From Pseudomonadota bacterium (lineage in GTDB: Bacteria > Desulfobacterota > Syntrophorhabdia > Syntrophorhabdales > Syntrophorhabdaceae): a stretch of DNA of 64,000 nucleotides. Each line of letters starts with the position of its first letter. The stretch's first letter is position 1. The DNA is taken from assembly GCA_026388275.1 (NCBI GenBank), contig JAPLKB010000028.1, positions 1 through 64,000 of the forward strand, written 5' to 3'. The notes beneath the pieces are model-generated. The model had not been told where the DNA came from and did not search any database. It saw only the letters and a list, made by a program, of their open reading frames with translations. Positions 53,548 through 63,010 of this stretch are shown one piece after another. The position numbers and the translations under genes are program-made.

Positions 53548-55425
53548 CTATTCCCCTGGAACTGCTGTATCCGCTTTCTTTTCTATTTTCTTAGCATTGT
53601 TGCCAAAAATCATGTCCTGCTCAGCTTTCTTATCCCTGCTTATCTCTTCAATCTGCTGAGGGGTATAAATGATCTTAGGAGTGATAAAGACAAGAAGATT
53701 GGTCTTCTCATACTTCTTGGTCTTATATCCGAAAAGGTATCCTAAAACGGGGATGGAACTTAAAATGGGAATTCCTGAATCGGTCGATGTCATGTCATCA
53801 CTGATAAGACCGCTTATAACTATCGTTTGTGCATTCCGCACACCGACGGTAGTCTTCGTAGACCTCTTAAGGGTAGTTGGCGCAGGTATTTGCGAAGATG
53901 CGCCTGTTTGTACAACCGCCTGCTGGACCTTTGTAACTTCCTGCTGTATATTGAGGTGCACAAAGCCGTTTTTATTAATGGTAGGCTTTATTTTAAGCTT
54001 TACACCCACGTCTCTGTAGTCATATGAGTTGATGGGGTTGCCGGCACTGTCAATACGGGTACTGGTAGTGTAAGGAACGTTGGAGCCTACAACAATTTCA
54101 GCCTCTTCATTGTTCATGGTGAGCAGCTGGGGGTGTGAAAGGATATTGATGTTATCTTTTGTACTCAGGGCGTGGATAAATGCGCCAAGGCTCGGATACT
54201 GCTTACCCATGTAAGTAATGCTGTTTCCGAGAACGCCGACGTTTAACCCTGATGGTATACTCTCTGCCGCTTTGGCAACCGTAGAAGAGTCCCCGCTTTG
54301 AATGCCTGATATAATACCTGCTGCTGTACTTATTAAATTCCCGCCTTTCTGAGTAACCCCGCCGATTATTGCCTTATCCCCTCCCAGTGACAATCCGCCG
54401 AGCCATTCTACTCCGAACTCTTCCCCTCTTGCCATAGACACTTCTATGATAGCAGCTTCTACGAGAACCTGCGGCCTCAGAGTATCAATCTCGCTTATAA
54501 TGCGATCTATCTCTTTCATATCCTCAGCCGGAGCGCTGATAAGCAAAGAGTTTGTGGCAGGATAAGAAGATATAAATATCTTTTCTTTTGGTGTTGCAGC
54601 CTTTTTCCCCTCTGCTAAAAGTGTCTGAAGCGCTTTAGCTAAATCCTCTGCAATAGTGTGTTGAACATTATATATTTTTATGCTGCTCAGTTGTTTTGAG
54701 ATAGGCAAATCCGTGTCGATAAGGATCCGCTTTAGTTTTTGAATATTTGAGGCAGAGTCAACCATAATCAGCGAATTTGTAGCAGGTATATTTACAAGAT
54801 AAGCATCTCTGGACATCATGGGTCGGAACACACCTACCATAATGTTCGAATCAAGATAATCGAGTCTTGCCACATAGGTGACGATCTTGTCGTCCGGTGA
54901 CATACTTGTCAGTTTTTCAGTATCAACAATGGCGACTGACATGCCTTTAGCGTCGGTTCCCCTGACAACCTTTATCGCTTCCGGAGTTTCCACTGCTGCA
55001 AACCCGTAATAATTGATCACTGTCTCGAAAACCCTGAAAACCTCCTCCCTGGATATGCTATTCGGTGCAAGAATTGTAACCTTGCCTTTCACTACGGTTT
55101 CATCGAAGACAAAGTTTTTCCCCATAATGTTGCTGACAAATCTGATGAGGTCCCTCAGTTCGATATTATCAAAGTTCATCTGTACATGACTGCTGGAGGA
55201 CGCCGCCTGAGGCAAAGGATGTGCAGGAACTGGCGGTGAAGGAGGAACAACCTTGGTTGGATTTGCAGGTTGTGTTTGGGGTTGTTGTGCATTCTGCACC
55301 GGCGCAGAAGGTAACTTCTGAGGTGCTGTTGATGCGGGCGGCGAGGTCTGAGCAAAAGACTGGAACATGGTAACAATGAAAAAGAAAAGCGTCAAAAACA
55401 AAACAGATTTTTTATTCGTTGACAA
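53548..55425 (-). CDS. gspD: type II secretion secretin GspD
   Basis: 625 residues. A signal peptide (MSTNKKSVLFLTLFFFIVTMFQSFAQ) is followed by a Pro/Gln-rich linker (residues about 28-75), the N0 to N3 domains (VQMNFDNIELRDLIRFVSNIMGKNFV; LAKALQTLL) and the secretin pore domain with VGSNVPYTT, GVKLKIKPTI and the end GYLFGYKTKKYEKTNLLVFITPKI. Forms the outer membrane channel. TTG start, GAGGT site upstream. Confidence 0.94.
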   Translation of the reverse strand: MSTNKKSVLFLTLFFFIVTMFQSFAQTSPPASTAPQKLPSAPVQNAQQPQTQPANPTKVVPPSPPVPAHPLPQAASSSSHVQMNFDNIELRDLIRFVSNIMGKNFVFDETVVKGKVTILAPNSISREEVFRVFETVINYYGFAAVETPEAIKVVRGTDAKGMSVAIVDTEKLTSMSPDDKIVTYVARLDYLDSNIMVGVFRPMMSRDAYLVNIPATNSLIMVDSASNIQKLKRILIDTDLPISKQLSSIKIYNVQHTIAEDLAKALQTLLAEGKKAATPKEKIFISSYPATNSLLISAPAEDMKEIDRIISEIDTLRPQVLVEAAIIEVSMARGEEFGVEWLGGLSLGGDKAIIGGVTQKGGNLISTAAGIISGIQSGDSSTVAKAAESIPSGLNVGVLGNSITYMGKQYPSLGAFIHALSTKDNINILSHPQLLTMNNEEAEIVVGSNVPYTTSTRIDSAGNPINSYDYRDVGVKLKIKPTINKNGFVHLNIQQEVTKVQQAVVQTGASSQIPAPTTLKRSTKTTVGVRNAQTIVISGLISDDMTSTDSGIPILSSIPVLGYLFGYKTKKYEKTNLLVFITPKIIYTPQQIEEISRDKKAEQDMIFGNNAKKIEKKADTAVPGE

Positions 55426-55453
55426 ATTCAGTACCTCGTGAAAAGTTCATATG

Positions 55454-56416
55454 TTATTTTGCCTCATAATAGAGTGTTCTTATTTGATTTTCTCGTAAGA
55501 CTTTGACTTTCAATTTTGCTGCGAGCCTGAATGCCTGTCCGGCATTTCTCACATCATCCGATGTAATCAGTTTTCGTCCATTTACCTCTTGAATAATGTC
55601 GTTTGGAACAATTCCCATCTTTTCAGCTATACTCCCACGGTCAATTGATACGATTTGGAATCCGTTTGACTGTCCACTATTATCAACTGATACTTTTACC
55701 GCAACATTTGACATAACAATATTGTTGTCCGCTCTTATTCTGTCCGCCAGAGCTTTTGATAGAGTGACATTATTACCTTCTTGTCTTATATCTCTTGAAT
55801 AATCCACCTGCTGCCTGGAAGGCGGTTGTCCTTCTTTCTCCTTTCCGGCTGTTTTATAGTTTCTTGTTTCCAATACAACATTCGAACTCCCTGTACGGAA
55901 ATTCACCCTCTCGAATCCTGCTGCAAATAATTTAATCCTGGCGCCAAAATCACTCTTTTTTATCAGAACTGAATTCCGTTGTATATCGGATACTGCCAGT
56001 CCATTTTCTATGACTTCTCCCAATCCGTATGTCCATACTCCCTTTTGCTCACCCCTGTCAATGACAGCATAGAGGTCTGTCTTTTTTCCTCCGAGCCACA
56101 CACCCTTTAAAGTCATAGTTTGCATTATTTCAGTAAGTCTCTCTTCCTCAATCTGTTTTTCTGTTTTCGTTACAGGCATTTCAGCCTGGAGTTTTGCCCT
56201 GAAGAGGTTCCTCTTGATTATTGCATCATAATCAGCTTTAACTTCTGCAGAGGGATTCTGAAGTGAAACAGCTCTCCCGTATATATTTTTACCGGCACTC
56301 TGTAATGGAATTTTCATAACAGAGGCATTAATAATTATCAATAAAACTACTGCTGTTAATACAGCGGCAGCGCTTGACACTATATAAGGGTAAAACAGGA
56401 AATATTTCTTTAACAC
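55454..56416 (-). CDS. gspC: type II secretion protein GspC (with PDZ domain)
   Basis: 320 residues. One N-terminal transmembrane segment (IVSSAAAVLTAVVLLIIINA), a periplasmic HR domain (LFRAKL, LKGVWLGGKKTDLYAVID), a linker, and a C-terminal PDZ domain (GFQIVSIDRGSIAEKMGIVPNDIIQEVNGRKL). Connects the inner membrane platform to the secretin. GTG start with GAGGAAA upstream. It is the first gene of the minus-strand block. Confidence 0.9.
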   Translation of the reverse strand: MLKKYFLFYPYIVSSAAAVLTAVVLLIIINASVMKIPLQSAGKNIYGRAVSLQNPSAEVKADYDAIIKRNLFRAKLQAEMPVTKTEKQIEEERLTEIMQTMTLKGVWLGGKKTDLYAVIDRGEQKGVWTYGLGEVIENGLAVSDIQRNSVLIKKSDFGARIKLFAAGFERVNFRTGSSNVVLETRNYKTAGKEKEGQPPSRQQVDYSRDIRQEGNNVTLSKALADRIRADNNIVMSNVAVKVSVDNSGQSNGFQIVSIDRGSIAEKMGIVPNDIIQEVNGRKLITSDDVRNAGQAFRLAAKLKVKVLRENQIRTLYYEAK

Positions 56417-57219
56417 ACTTATTTCCTCAGGTAGATAATTAATCTATATTACCAAGCATGATACATCATCAAAAATAACTCTGAGTCAAACATTTCGGAG
56501 ATTCCAAGCCAACTGTTTTCCGGGGTATGAATATACCTTAATAGTCCTTTTCCCGGATGTTATTCAGGTTATTTCGATTTATTGTATCACATTTCATGTG
56601 TAGGAAATAGAATAATATTGAAAGTATTGGTAGGAATTAGGGCATATATTTTTTATATGGAAAAGAATAAACCCCCATGAAGTGAGATATATTCCTTGGC
56701 AGAGCTGCTGGAACGGGTCAAGCATTCTTTGTATGAGTACTTCTTCTGTGTCAAAATAAGAATATTCAGTAAGCAAATCTATACAAAACGCTTGACTATA
56801 ACTGGCAGTGCTGCTACACCATTCAAAGCAAGGTAGGGGGAAATGGCAAATACTTGCTCCGTTTTTTATTCCGTATTCACATAAACGTTTATGTGAATCA
56901 GGCTTGGGTGGTCAGCGGCATGTCGGGGATTTTGCAGATGTGGATGGGCTGTGAGATTTGCAGGCCGGAGGCCAGGATTAAATGTTAAAAAACTGTTTTA
57001 GCCGGGTACCCACGAGCAGCCAATTATATAGAAAGCAGCCGCCTGTCACATGGGTGGCAAACGTCGGAGGATCGCAAGGCGAAGCAGACCGCCGCAGATC
57101 AATATCCTCGAACATGACGCTGACCTACCAAGTGAAAAAGGCAGACAAAATTGCTCAGAAAACAGAAGGATAAGACAAAAACTTTTGACAATACCCTTTT
57201 TGCTGTGCAAAGTATAAAT
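56417..57219. other. 800-base divergent spacer between secretion blocks
   Basis: No gene is supported; short frames at 56594-56776 and 56982-57173 have weak starts and no family resemblance. It should hold the promoters for both divergent secretion blocks, but no clear -35/-10 pair with correct spacing was found. The base composition changes toward higher G+C at about 56900-57130, suggesting an inserted fragment. The palindrome at 56875-56898 lies in it. Confidence 0.45.
56875..56898. repeat. 24-bp perfect palindrome
   Basis: Half site ATTCACATAAAC is followed directly by its complement, 12 plus 12 bp. It sits at the left end of the more G+C-rich stretch within the spacer, so it may be an insertion footprint or an operator. 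Confidence 0.5.
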
Positions 57220-57792
57220 ATGAAAAGAATCATAGAAAATATTATTTTTATTATTTTCATTACACATATCGGTTTTTTTGCCCAGTCATATGCAGGAGAA
57301 AAGGATATTTTCAAGCTCTTAAATAATGGCAAGATTAGTGTAAATATAAGCAACCTGCCATTGAATGAGGCATTAAGAAAACTTTCAGCAAAATTTACCA
57401 TTGAATTAAAGGGTTACGCAGTAGGGAACGAACTGATTAATTTGAATATATCAGGAATCACTCTTGACGATATGCTGAAGCGAATGATGCGCGGTTATAA
57501 TTACGTTCTTATAAAACCTGAAAACTCCCAAAAATCTATACTCATGGTGCTCGGCAGGGCAGAGAGGACAAAATACATGGAAGCACCATCTGTGACCGAT
57601 ATAGAAGCCCATTCGTCTTCAAACATGGACGTATATCAGGTTCAGCAGCCGGCGGCTGCCACTGTGCCCCAACATAAACCAAATTCGACAGGCAATCCGC
57701 AGACAGCAAACACACCCGCAGAAATTCCGTCTGCGGATACTGCATCTCAGACCCAAAACAAAGGCAACGTTAAAACCGGGGTAGAACGCTGA
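57220..57792 (+). CDS. periplasmic STN-domain protein of the secretion cluster
   Basis: 190 residues from ATG 57220. Residues 1-25 are a signal peptide (MKRIIENIIFIIFITHIGFFAQSYA). A secretin/TonB N-terminal short (STN) domain follows: ISVNISNLPLNEALRKLS, then GYAVGNELINLNISGITLDDMLKRMM and YNYVLI. The C-terminal half is low complexity, rich in Pro, Ala, Thr and Gln. The domain is the N0-like fold of secretins, so the protein may bind GspD or other envelope parts. It leads the plus-strand block before gspJ. Confidence 0.75.
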   Translation: MKRIIENIIFIIFITHIGFFAQSYAGEKDIFKLLNNGKISVNISNLPLNEALRKLSAKFTIELKGYAVGNELINLNISGITLDDMLKRMMRGYNYVLIKPENSQKSILMVLGRAERTKYMEAPSVTDIEAHSSSNMDVYQVQQPAAATVPQHKPNSTGNPQTANTPAEIPSADTASQTQNKGNVKTGVER

Positions 57793-57903
57793 TTGCATCG
57801 CGGGTTCATAGTAAAACTCTTTGACATTTTCTGCAATATCGGGGCGACTTCTATCATTGACTTTCTTTGTAAAAGACTCGTAAAATAAGATGCTTTGACA
57901 CCA

Positions 57904-58518
57904 ATGACACTAAAAAAAAATATTGGTTTTACCCTTCTTGAAGTAATTCTTTCAATAACGCTTTCTTCGCTTCTACTATTAACGGTGTATTTTACCTATT
58001 TTGGTATCAATCGGTCTGTTGATGCGGCGTCTGAAGGACGGGAAGTGCTTGAGGCAGGCCCTGTTCTTCTGGAGTTAATTAAACAGGATCTACGCGGGGT
58101 TGCACCTCCCCCGAAATCCCAATTTATAAGTAAAATTCAAGACAGGGAAGAGGAAAAACCCTCACACAGGATAGACTTTATTACAACATCGGCAATGGGA
58201 GACACTGCCTTTGGGCTAAGCGTTGTGGGATATTTCACGTACAACATACCTGATAAAAAGGAAAAAATATTTGTAAGGAGAGAATCGAAGGATATAAAAA
58301 ATGAATTGGTAGAGGGAGGTATAAATTATGAGCTTTCAAATATAATAACCTCCTTTAAATTGGCTTTCTATGACGGTGAAAACTGGGTTGACGAGTGGGA
58401 TAGCCGTACTCTGGGAAAAATGCCGAAACAGGTGAGAATCATGATCACGCTAAAAGATGAAAAAGGTTTCTCAAAAGAGTTTATTTCAGATGAGACAATT
58501 CCAAGTGCATTATATTAA
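57904..58518 (+). CDS. gspJ: type II secretion minor pseudopilin GspJ
   Basis: 204 residues from ATG 57904; a TTG at 57895 gives a slightly longer leader. Leader MTLKKNI then [27 protein letters not shown] with Glu at +5. Length ~200 and position before gspK match GspJ, which forms the pseudopilus tip with I and K. The ribosome binding site is weak. Its stop lies about 40 bases before the chosen gspK start. Confidence 0.85.
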   Translation: MTLKKNIGFTLLEVILSITLSSLLLLTVYFTYFGINRSVDAASEGREVLEAGPVLLELIKQDLRGVAPPPKSQFISKIQDREEEKPSHRIDFITTSAMGDTAFGLSVVGYFTYNIPDKKEKIFVRRESKDIKNELVEGGINYELSNIITSFKLAFYDGENWVDEWDSRTLGKMPKQVRIMITLKDEKGFSKEFISDETIPSALY

Positions 58519-58558
58519 ACCCATATTTTCCATTAAGATTAGTATACAGGTTAAAAAC

Positions 58559-59551
58559 ATGTTGAAGAACAGCAAAGCTCCGATGGAATTCAACCCATTC
58601 CTGCCACTGTTTCGCGGAAAGGGGAGGGGAGGGAATTCAGATGAAAGAGGTTTTGTTCTCATTGTGGTTATGCTTGTTATTGCGCTGCTTTTCCCCATTG
58701 TTCTCACATTTAATGCAAGAACTCAGGCTAGGCTTCTTCAGGCTGCCAATTTCAGGGACAATACCCAGGCTTTGTGGCTCGCACGTTCAGGAGTTGAAGC
58801 GGCAATGGGGATTCTCAAAGCGGATAACCCTGCTTACGATGCAAAAACGGATAATTGGTCCATGGCTTTTCCTGCTATTGAAGTTGGCGATGGAAAACTC
58901 GAAGTCGATATTATTGATGAAGACAGAAAAATTAATATCAACCAGCTTGTTGATTCAAAAGGCGTAAACGTGAATTCCTATGTGGAAAACAGCTTGAGAA
59001 AACTTATTGCGCGCCTTGGAGGAAAACAGGAGATCGTTGATGCGCTGATAGATTTTATAGATGCAGATAGCGAGCCCTTCGGCACATGGGGCGCTGAATA
59101 TGAGTATTATAAACCCATGGGTTACTCTCCCAAAAACGGTCCCCTTGATTCGCTTGATGAACTTTATCTTATAAGGGGATTTGATAAAGATTTGCTTGTG
59201 GATAAAAAACTGAAGGATTATATTACCATTGCCCCGACAGATGGAAAATTAAATGTTAATACCGCCAAAAAAGAAGTATTATATGACATTCATGATCAAC
59301 TGAGAGAAGGACTTGTCGAAGAGATTGTTCGATACAGGGATGGAAAGGAATTTAAAAACATTGTGGATCTGAAAAACGTAATCGGCGTAACCGATAATCT
59401 CTACGCAAATATTTTGCCTTACACAAAGGTCAATTCATCGGTATTTACAGTTCACAGCAAATACACCATTTATAAAGTAACAAAAAATGTTGATGCCCTT
59501 TTAAAAAGAGAGGGAAAAACAGTGATTATTATTTCCTGGAGAGAAAATTGA
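58559..59551 (+). CDS. gspK: type II secretion minor pseudopilin GspK
   Basis: 330 residues from ATG 58559; the frame from 58457 overlaps gspJ and is rejected. The motif ERGFVLIVVMLVIALLFPIVLTF is a pseudopilin start without Glu at +5, as known for GspK. The large globular domain follows (GVEAAMGILKADN, LIDFIDADSEPFG, TDGKLNVNTAKKEVL), with the helix-hairpin-helix-like YDIHDQLREGLVEEIVRYRDG. GspK caps the pseudopilus. It overlaps gspL by four bases. Confidence 0.9.
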   Translation: MLKNSKAPMEFNPFLPLFRGKGRGGNSDERGFVLIVVMLVIALLFPIVLTFNARTQARLLQAANFRDNTQALWLARSGVEAAMGILKADNPAYDAKTDNWSMAFPAIEVGDGKLEVDIIDEDRKININQLVDSKGVNVNSYVENSLRKLIARLGGKQEIVDALIDFIDADSEPFGTWGAEYEYYKPMGYSPKNGPLDSLDELYLIRGFDKDLLVDKKLKDYITIAPTDGKLNVNTAKKEVLYDIHDQLREGLVEEIVRYRDGKEFKNIVDLKNVIGVTDNLYANILPYTKVNSSVFTVHSKYTIYKVTKNVDALLKREGKTVIIISWREN

Positions 59552-60858
59552 AAAGGAATGTGTCTTCCATTATCCGGCACGAAGGTATCTGTCATGGGGT
59601 AAGGTTTTCGATCAACAAACATGAGATTTCGGATCTGGAGATCCATCAGAAAGGTACATTCGATGAGATACGAGATGTTTTGAAGGGTTCTGACTTTGGC
59701 GTATCTATGGATACCTCAACAGGCTATATGGTTCATCTTAACTTCCCTTTTACCGGAAAGAAAAAAATAGGTCTTGTTATCAACAATGAACTGGAAGATG
59801 TATTACCCTTCGGTGTTGAAGGTGTCGAAGTTGATTTTCAGGAAATCGGCAGGGGAGATGTATTGTCAGTTGCAGTGCCAAAAGATGCCCTGGATGGATT
59901 CAAGGGGAATCAAGATATAAATATCATTACCCTCAATGCGCTCGCTGTTTTATATGCCCTCAAATGGTTTAACATATTGTCCATGCCGGACTACGTTTTT
60001 TTCAATATCGATGGCAATACGGCGTCTGTCATGGTATTTCAGAAAAATAAGCTTAAATATCTGAGACAATTTTTTTATTCCCCGGAATCAGATTCGTTGA
60101 ATCAGGCCATTGAGGAACTTTTAAGCCATAAAGAATTTGATGTGGCGACGTATTGTTTGATCGGCAGTGATAAAGATGTGCAGATACAAAAGGAGCGCAT
60201 TGAAAAGAAATTCAATATCCGGCTTGATACACCGTCTTTAAAAACATACCTAAAACATGATGATTGTCCGGAATGGCTCTGGGCCGGCATCGGGGCAGCA
60301 CTCCTGTCAGCAAATCCAAAACATGAAATAAACCTCTTAAGAAGCCGCCGCAGGGTGTTCTCGTCGCTGAACAAAAAAAGCATCTTTTTGGTTGGGGGCG
60401 GTATTGCGGCTTTAAGTATGGTAATCATGTCCATTTTTTATCTAAATTATTACATGAAAGAACGGGTTTATAAATATCTGACTTCCGAACAGGTAAGGTT
60501 ATACAGGTCAGTATTCCCCAATGCGGCGCCTGTCAACGACGTAGGAAAGTTCTTTGAAGACAGAGTTAAATCCATCGATCAGCAACTGCATGGTGCAGGG
60601 ATAAATGTTGCCATGGCTCCCCTTCAGGTGCTTGCCGGGATCAGCAGCAGCCTTGACAATCAAATCGATGTAAAACTGAACGAATTTGTGTGCGATGAGA
60701 AGGAATTTGCCATATCCGGAACAACAATATCCTTTGCAGTTGTTGAAAAGATTCAATCAAACCTTGAAAATGTTAAAGATATTAAATCAGTAGAAATACA
60801 AAGCGTTGATATTGATGACGGAAAGCAGGTAAGATTTAAAATCAGGGGAAAATTGTGA
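59548..60858 (+). CDS. gspL: type II secretion protein GspL
   Basis: 436 residues with TTG start overlapping gspK by four bases. The N-terminal cytoplasmic part is actin-like (GspL/PilM fold; VFFNIDGNTASVMVF), a transmembrane helix lies near residues 275-300 (SIFLVGGGIAALSMVIMSIFYL), and the C-terminal periplasmic part is ferredoxin-like (ISGTTISFAVVEKIQSNLENVKDI). Anchors the GspE ATPase. Sequence similarity to model GspL is low; the call rests on layout and order. Confidence 0.82.
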   Translation: MKRNVSSIIRHEGICHGVRFSINKHEISDLEIHQKGTFDEIRDVLKGSDFGVSMDTSTGYMVHLNFPFTGKKKIGLVINNELEDVLPFGVEGVEVDFQEIGRGDVLSVAVPKDALDGFKGNQDINIITLNALAVLYALKWFNILSMPDYVFFNIDGNTASVMVFQKNKLKYLRQFFYSPESDSLNQAIEELLSHKEFDVATYCLIGSDKDVQIQKERIEKKFNIRLDTPSLKTYLKHDDCPEWLWAGIGAALLSANPKHEINLLRSRRRVFSSLNKKSIFLVGGGIAALSMVIMSIFYLNYYMKERVYKYLTSEQVRLYRSVFPNAAPVNDVGKFFEDRVKSIDQQLHGAGINVAMAPLQVLAGISSSLDNQIDVKLNEFVCDEKEFAISGTTISFAVVEKIQSNLENVKDIKSVEIQSVDIDDGKQVRFKIRGKL

Positions 60859-61367
60859 AAAATATTCTAAGTGTTTTCAGATTATTATCCGAAAGGATCT
60901 ATATTGCCATTTTTGTCGGTATCATCGTGGTAACGTCAGTATATGCCTATCTATTGAAAGAAGATGCCCGTATTCTCGAAGGGAAAATAGCAACAAAACA
61001 AGTGGAACTTGGCAAAGTCATAAAATTGAAAGATCAATATCAGGAAAAAAAGAGAATATTAGAAAAGCCCTCCCCAAAGGGAAGTCAGCAAAGGATCATT
61101 TCCCTTGGTATGATTGAAGGTGCTGTTACAAAATCGTTTACTGGCGGGAAGCTCAACATGTTGAAACCATCAATGACAAAAGAAGATAAGTGGGGAAGCG
61201 CTCAGAGAATTTTTGAAATAAAAGTGGGCGGCGCTGCCCTCGGTGAAATTATTACTTTTGTAAAAGCTTTGGAAACTTCGGGGCTCTATGTAAAAAAGCT
61301 GCAATTGACCATGTCCGCTGCAAACCAGACAGTTATTGATATGTATGCGGTAGTGATAGGCGGTTAG
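60855..61367 (+). CDS. gspM: type II secretion protein GspM
   Basis: 170 residues, GTG start overlapping gspL by four bases. One N-terminal transmembrane segment (IYIAIFVGIIVVTSVYAYLL), a coiled-coil stretch (about residues 36-75, rich in Lys/Glu/Gln), then a small ferredoxin-like domain. Partner of GspL in the inner membrane platform. Named mainly from order and topology. Confidence 0.78.
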   Translation: MKNILSVFRLLSERIYIAIFVGIIVVTSVYAYLLKEDARILEGKIATKQVELGKVIKLKDQYQEKKRILEKPSPKGSQQRIISLGMIEGAVTKSFTGGKLNMLKPSMTKEDKWGSAQRIFEIKVGGAALGEIITFVKALETSGLYVKKLQLTMSAANQTVIDMYAVVIGG

Positions 61368-61374
61368 CATCCTT

Positions 61375-62310
61375 ATGGCATTTGACATTGGACGTATAAA
61401 ATTAAAAATTAAAGATATTTACAGGAATAAAATATCAGGCCTGAGCATCAAGAAAAATCTTTTTTATGCCGGGGCCGGGGTCTGGTTTTTTGTTTTGCTC
61501 ATAGTACTTTTGAATTTATTTTTCCCATACCAGAAACTTTTCGGAATTGCCTTTCAGAATTTGTTTGTCGGAAGCAAAATGCTGGTTTCTATTGAGGATG
61601 CTAAAATGAAACCAGGCGGTGGAATAGTGTCAAAAGTAGTTTTTGGTCATGAGGCGATGCAGGGAAAACCGCTTTTTGAAGTTGAGAAATTAAGAATCAA
61701 CTGGAATTTGTTTTTACTTCTAAAAGGTATCCTCAACATAACTTCTGATGCATCGGTATATTCAGGGACAATGAAAGCAAACATTGAAAATATTCCGATT
61801 ATGGCAAATTCTCTGCCTCTTTTAAAAATGAGCCTTGCCAATGTAAACCTTGCCGCATATCCGGAAAACAGATTGCCCTGGTTCAGGAGTATCAGCGGCA
61901 CATTAAACGGGTGGATCAAAGAAGAATTGTCTTTCTATGCACCGGAAAAGAAGAAAGGCAATTTTTCTATTAATGTGAAAAACGGGGAGATCAAGGAAAT
62001 ATCGGTAAGAGATTTTCCCCGGCTCACTATTCCGTATGATGAGATCGTCATTGAGGGTGAAATTAATGGGGAGAGAATCAATCTGAACAAGATTGCCATA
62101 AATAGTCCGGGCAACAGCATAAAAGGCATCGGTACAATTAATATGAACGACTATGAAAAGAAGGTTGATTTAAAATTGTATTATGAGGCACTGAACAAAA
62201 ATGCCCCCCTTGCAGGTAAAGGTACGATTACCATTACAGGCAAACAGTGGCCTCCCGAGGTAATCATTACCCCTGAAGTTCCGGTAAAAACATCAGAAAG
62301 GGCGCCTTAA
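61375..62310 (+). CDS. gspN: type II secretion protein GspN
   Basis: 311 residues. A basic start, one transmembrane helix (GVWFFVLLIVLLNLFFPYQKLF) and a long beta-rich periplasmic part (NLFLLLKGILNITSDASVYSG, GNFSINVKNGEIKEI, KGIGTINMNDYEKKVDLKLYYEA) like the AsmA-type proteins known as GspN. It ends the plus-strand block. The role of GspN is not clear even in model systems. No terminator with a T run is seen after it. Confidence 0.78.
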   Translation: MAFDIGRIKLKIKDIYRNKISGLSIKKNLFYAGAGVWFFVLLIVLLNLFFPYQKLFGIAFQNLFVGSKMLVSIEDAKMKPGGGIVSKVVFGHEAMQGKPLFEVEKLRINWNLFLLLKGILNITSDASVYSGTMKANIENIPIMANSLPLLKMSLANVNLAAYPENRLPWFRSISGTLNGWIKEELSFYAPEKKKGNFSINVKNGEIKEISVRDFPRLTIPYDEIVIEGEINGERINLNKIAINSPGNSIKGIGTINMNDYEKKVDLKLYYEALNKNAPLAGKGTITITGKQWPPEVIITPEVPVKTSERAP

Positions 62311-62406
62311 AAGCAAACATCAGGAACATCTCCTGTACAGATGGAGTAATTTCAATTTTCATTCAGATTTTATTTTGCATCAAGAAAAGAGTATTTGATG
62401 AGAAAA

Positions 62407-62688
62407 TTACAAACCGAGTTGGCTATGCGACCCAAGGCGAACCAAATCAAGATGCTCATCGTCGGGCTTGCGGTAAATCATGATGAGATCGGGCTTGATA
62501 TGGCAGTCGCGATGATCGGCCTATTCACCAAGAAGCGGGTGATCAACATTGGTAGGAAGCAGGGGCAAGTCAGCGGCAAGTAGATTAACAACTTTCATCA
62601 GGGCGGCATCAATGATTTTGCTATGCCTCCCTGATTTTTCCCGCTTATAGTCTCGCTTAAAGCGGACCGTGAACCTAATCTCCCGTAT
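62407..62688 (-). pseudogene. YafQ/RelE-type toxin with in-frame amber stop
   Basis: A 93-codon minus-strand frame (with stop at 62407) aligns to YafQ-type mRNA interferases: FKRDYKREKSGRHSKII, LPTNVDHPLLGE, then a TAG at 62521-62523, then ADHRDCHIKPDLIMIYRK and VRLGSHSQLGL. The stop falls exactly where relatives have Trp (GEW..HRDCH), so TGG to TAG is the simplest cause. The expected start codon is also changed (ATA at 62686-62688 where ATG would overlap the antitoxin). The toxin is therefore probably dead while the antitoxin frame remains intact. Confidence 0.8.
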
Positions 62689-62938
62689 TGAGCTTCTCAA
62701 GTAAGTTATTAGGACTTCCCACTGTAACAAGCTCACTGCGTCGGGCGGCTTTCATGGCTTCAATGGTTTCATCATTAGGAACATGGGGTTCGAAAGGTAA
62801 TGCCTTTTCTTTTGCAATGCGAACGATCATCATGCGGAACGCATCGGAAATAGTGAGTCCGATGGAAGCGAGCACCGCCTCGGCTTCGGCCTTTATGCGC
62901 TCGTCAATGCGGGCACGGACAACTGAATTTGTAGCCAT
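62675..62938 (-). CDS. RelB/DinJ-family antitoxin
   Basis: 87 residues. Ribbon-helix-helix start ATNSVVRARIDERIKAEAEAVLASIGLTISDAFRMMIVRIAKEKALPF is typical of RelB/DinJ, and the C-terminal part would wrap the toxin. Good ribosome binding site (AGGAGG) before the ATG. It overlaps the toxin frame, as usual. With the toxin inactivated, the gene may persist as a repressor of its own promoter or simply be decaying. Confidence 0.88.
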   Translation of the reverse strand: MATNSVVRARIDERIKAEAEAVLASIGLTISDAFRMMIVRIAKEKALPFEPHVPNDETIEAMKAARRSELVTVGSPNNLLEKLNTGD

Positions 62939-63010
62939 ATGTTGTTACCTCCTATTGAGCTACATTGTAGCGCAATTAGGGCATAAAGTCAAGCGCGTTT
63001 GTCAAACATG

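Noticed and set aside
56594-57173. Two ~60-residue frames in the secretion spacer
   Set aside because: Non-ATG or weak starts, no ribosome binding site and no recognisable motif.
57185-57218. TTGACA and TATAAA as a promoter for the STN protein gene
   Set aside because: Spacing is 22 bases, too long, and the -10 box would sit almost on the start codon.
62521-62523. TAG in the toxin read as pyrrolysine, given the methyltransferase genes in the window
   Set aside because: Relatives have Trp at this position, no pyl genes are visible, and the start codon is also damaged; simple decay explains it better.
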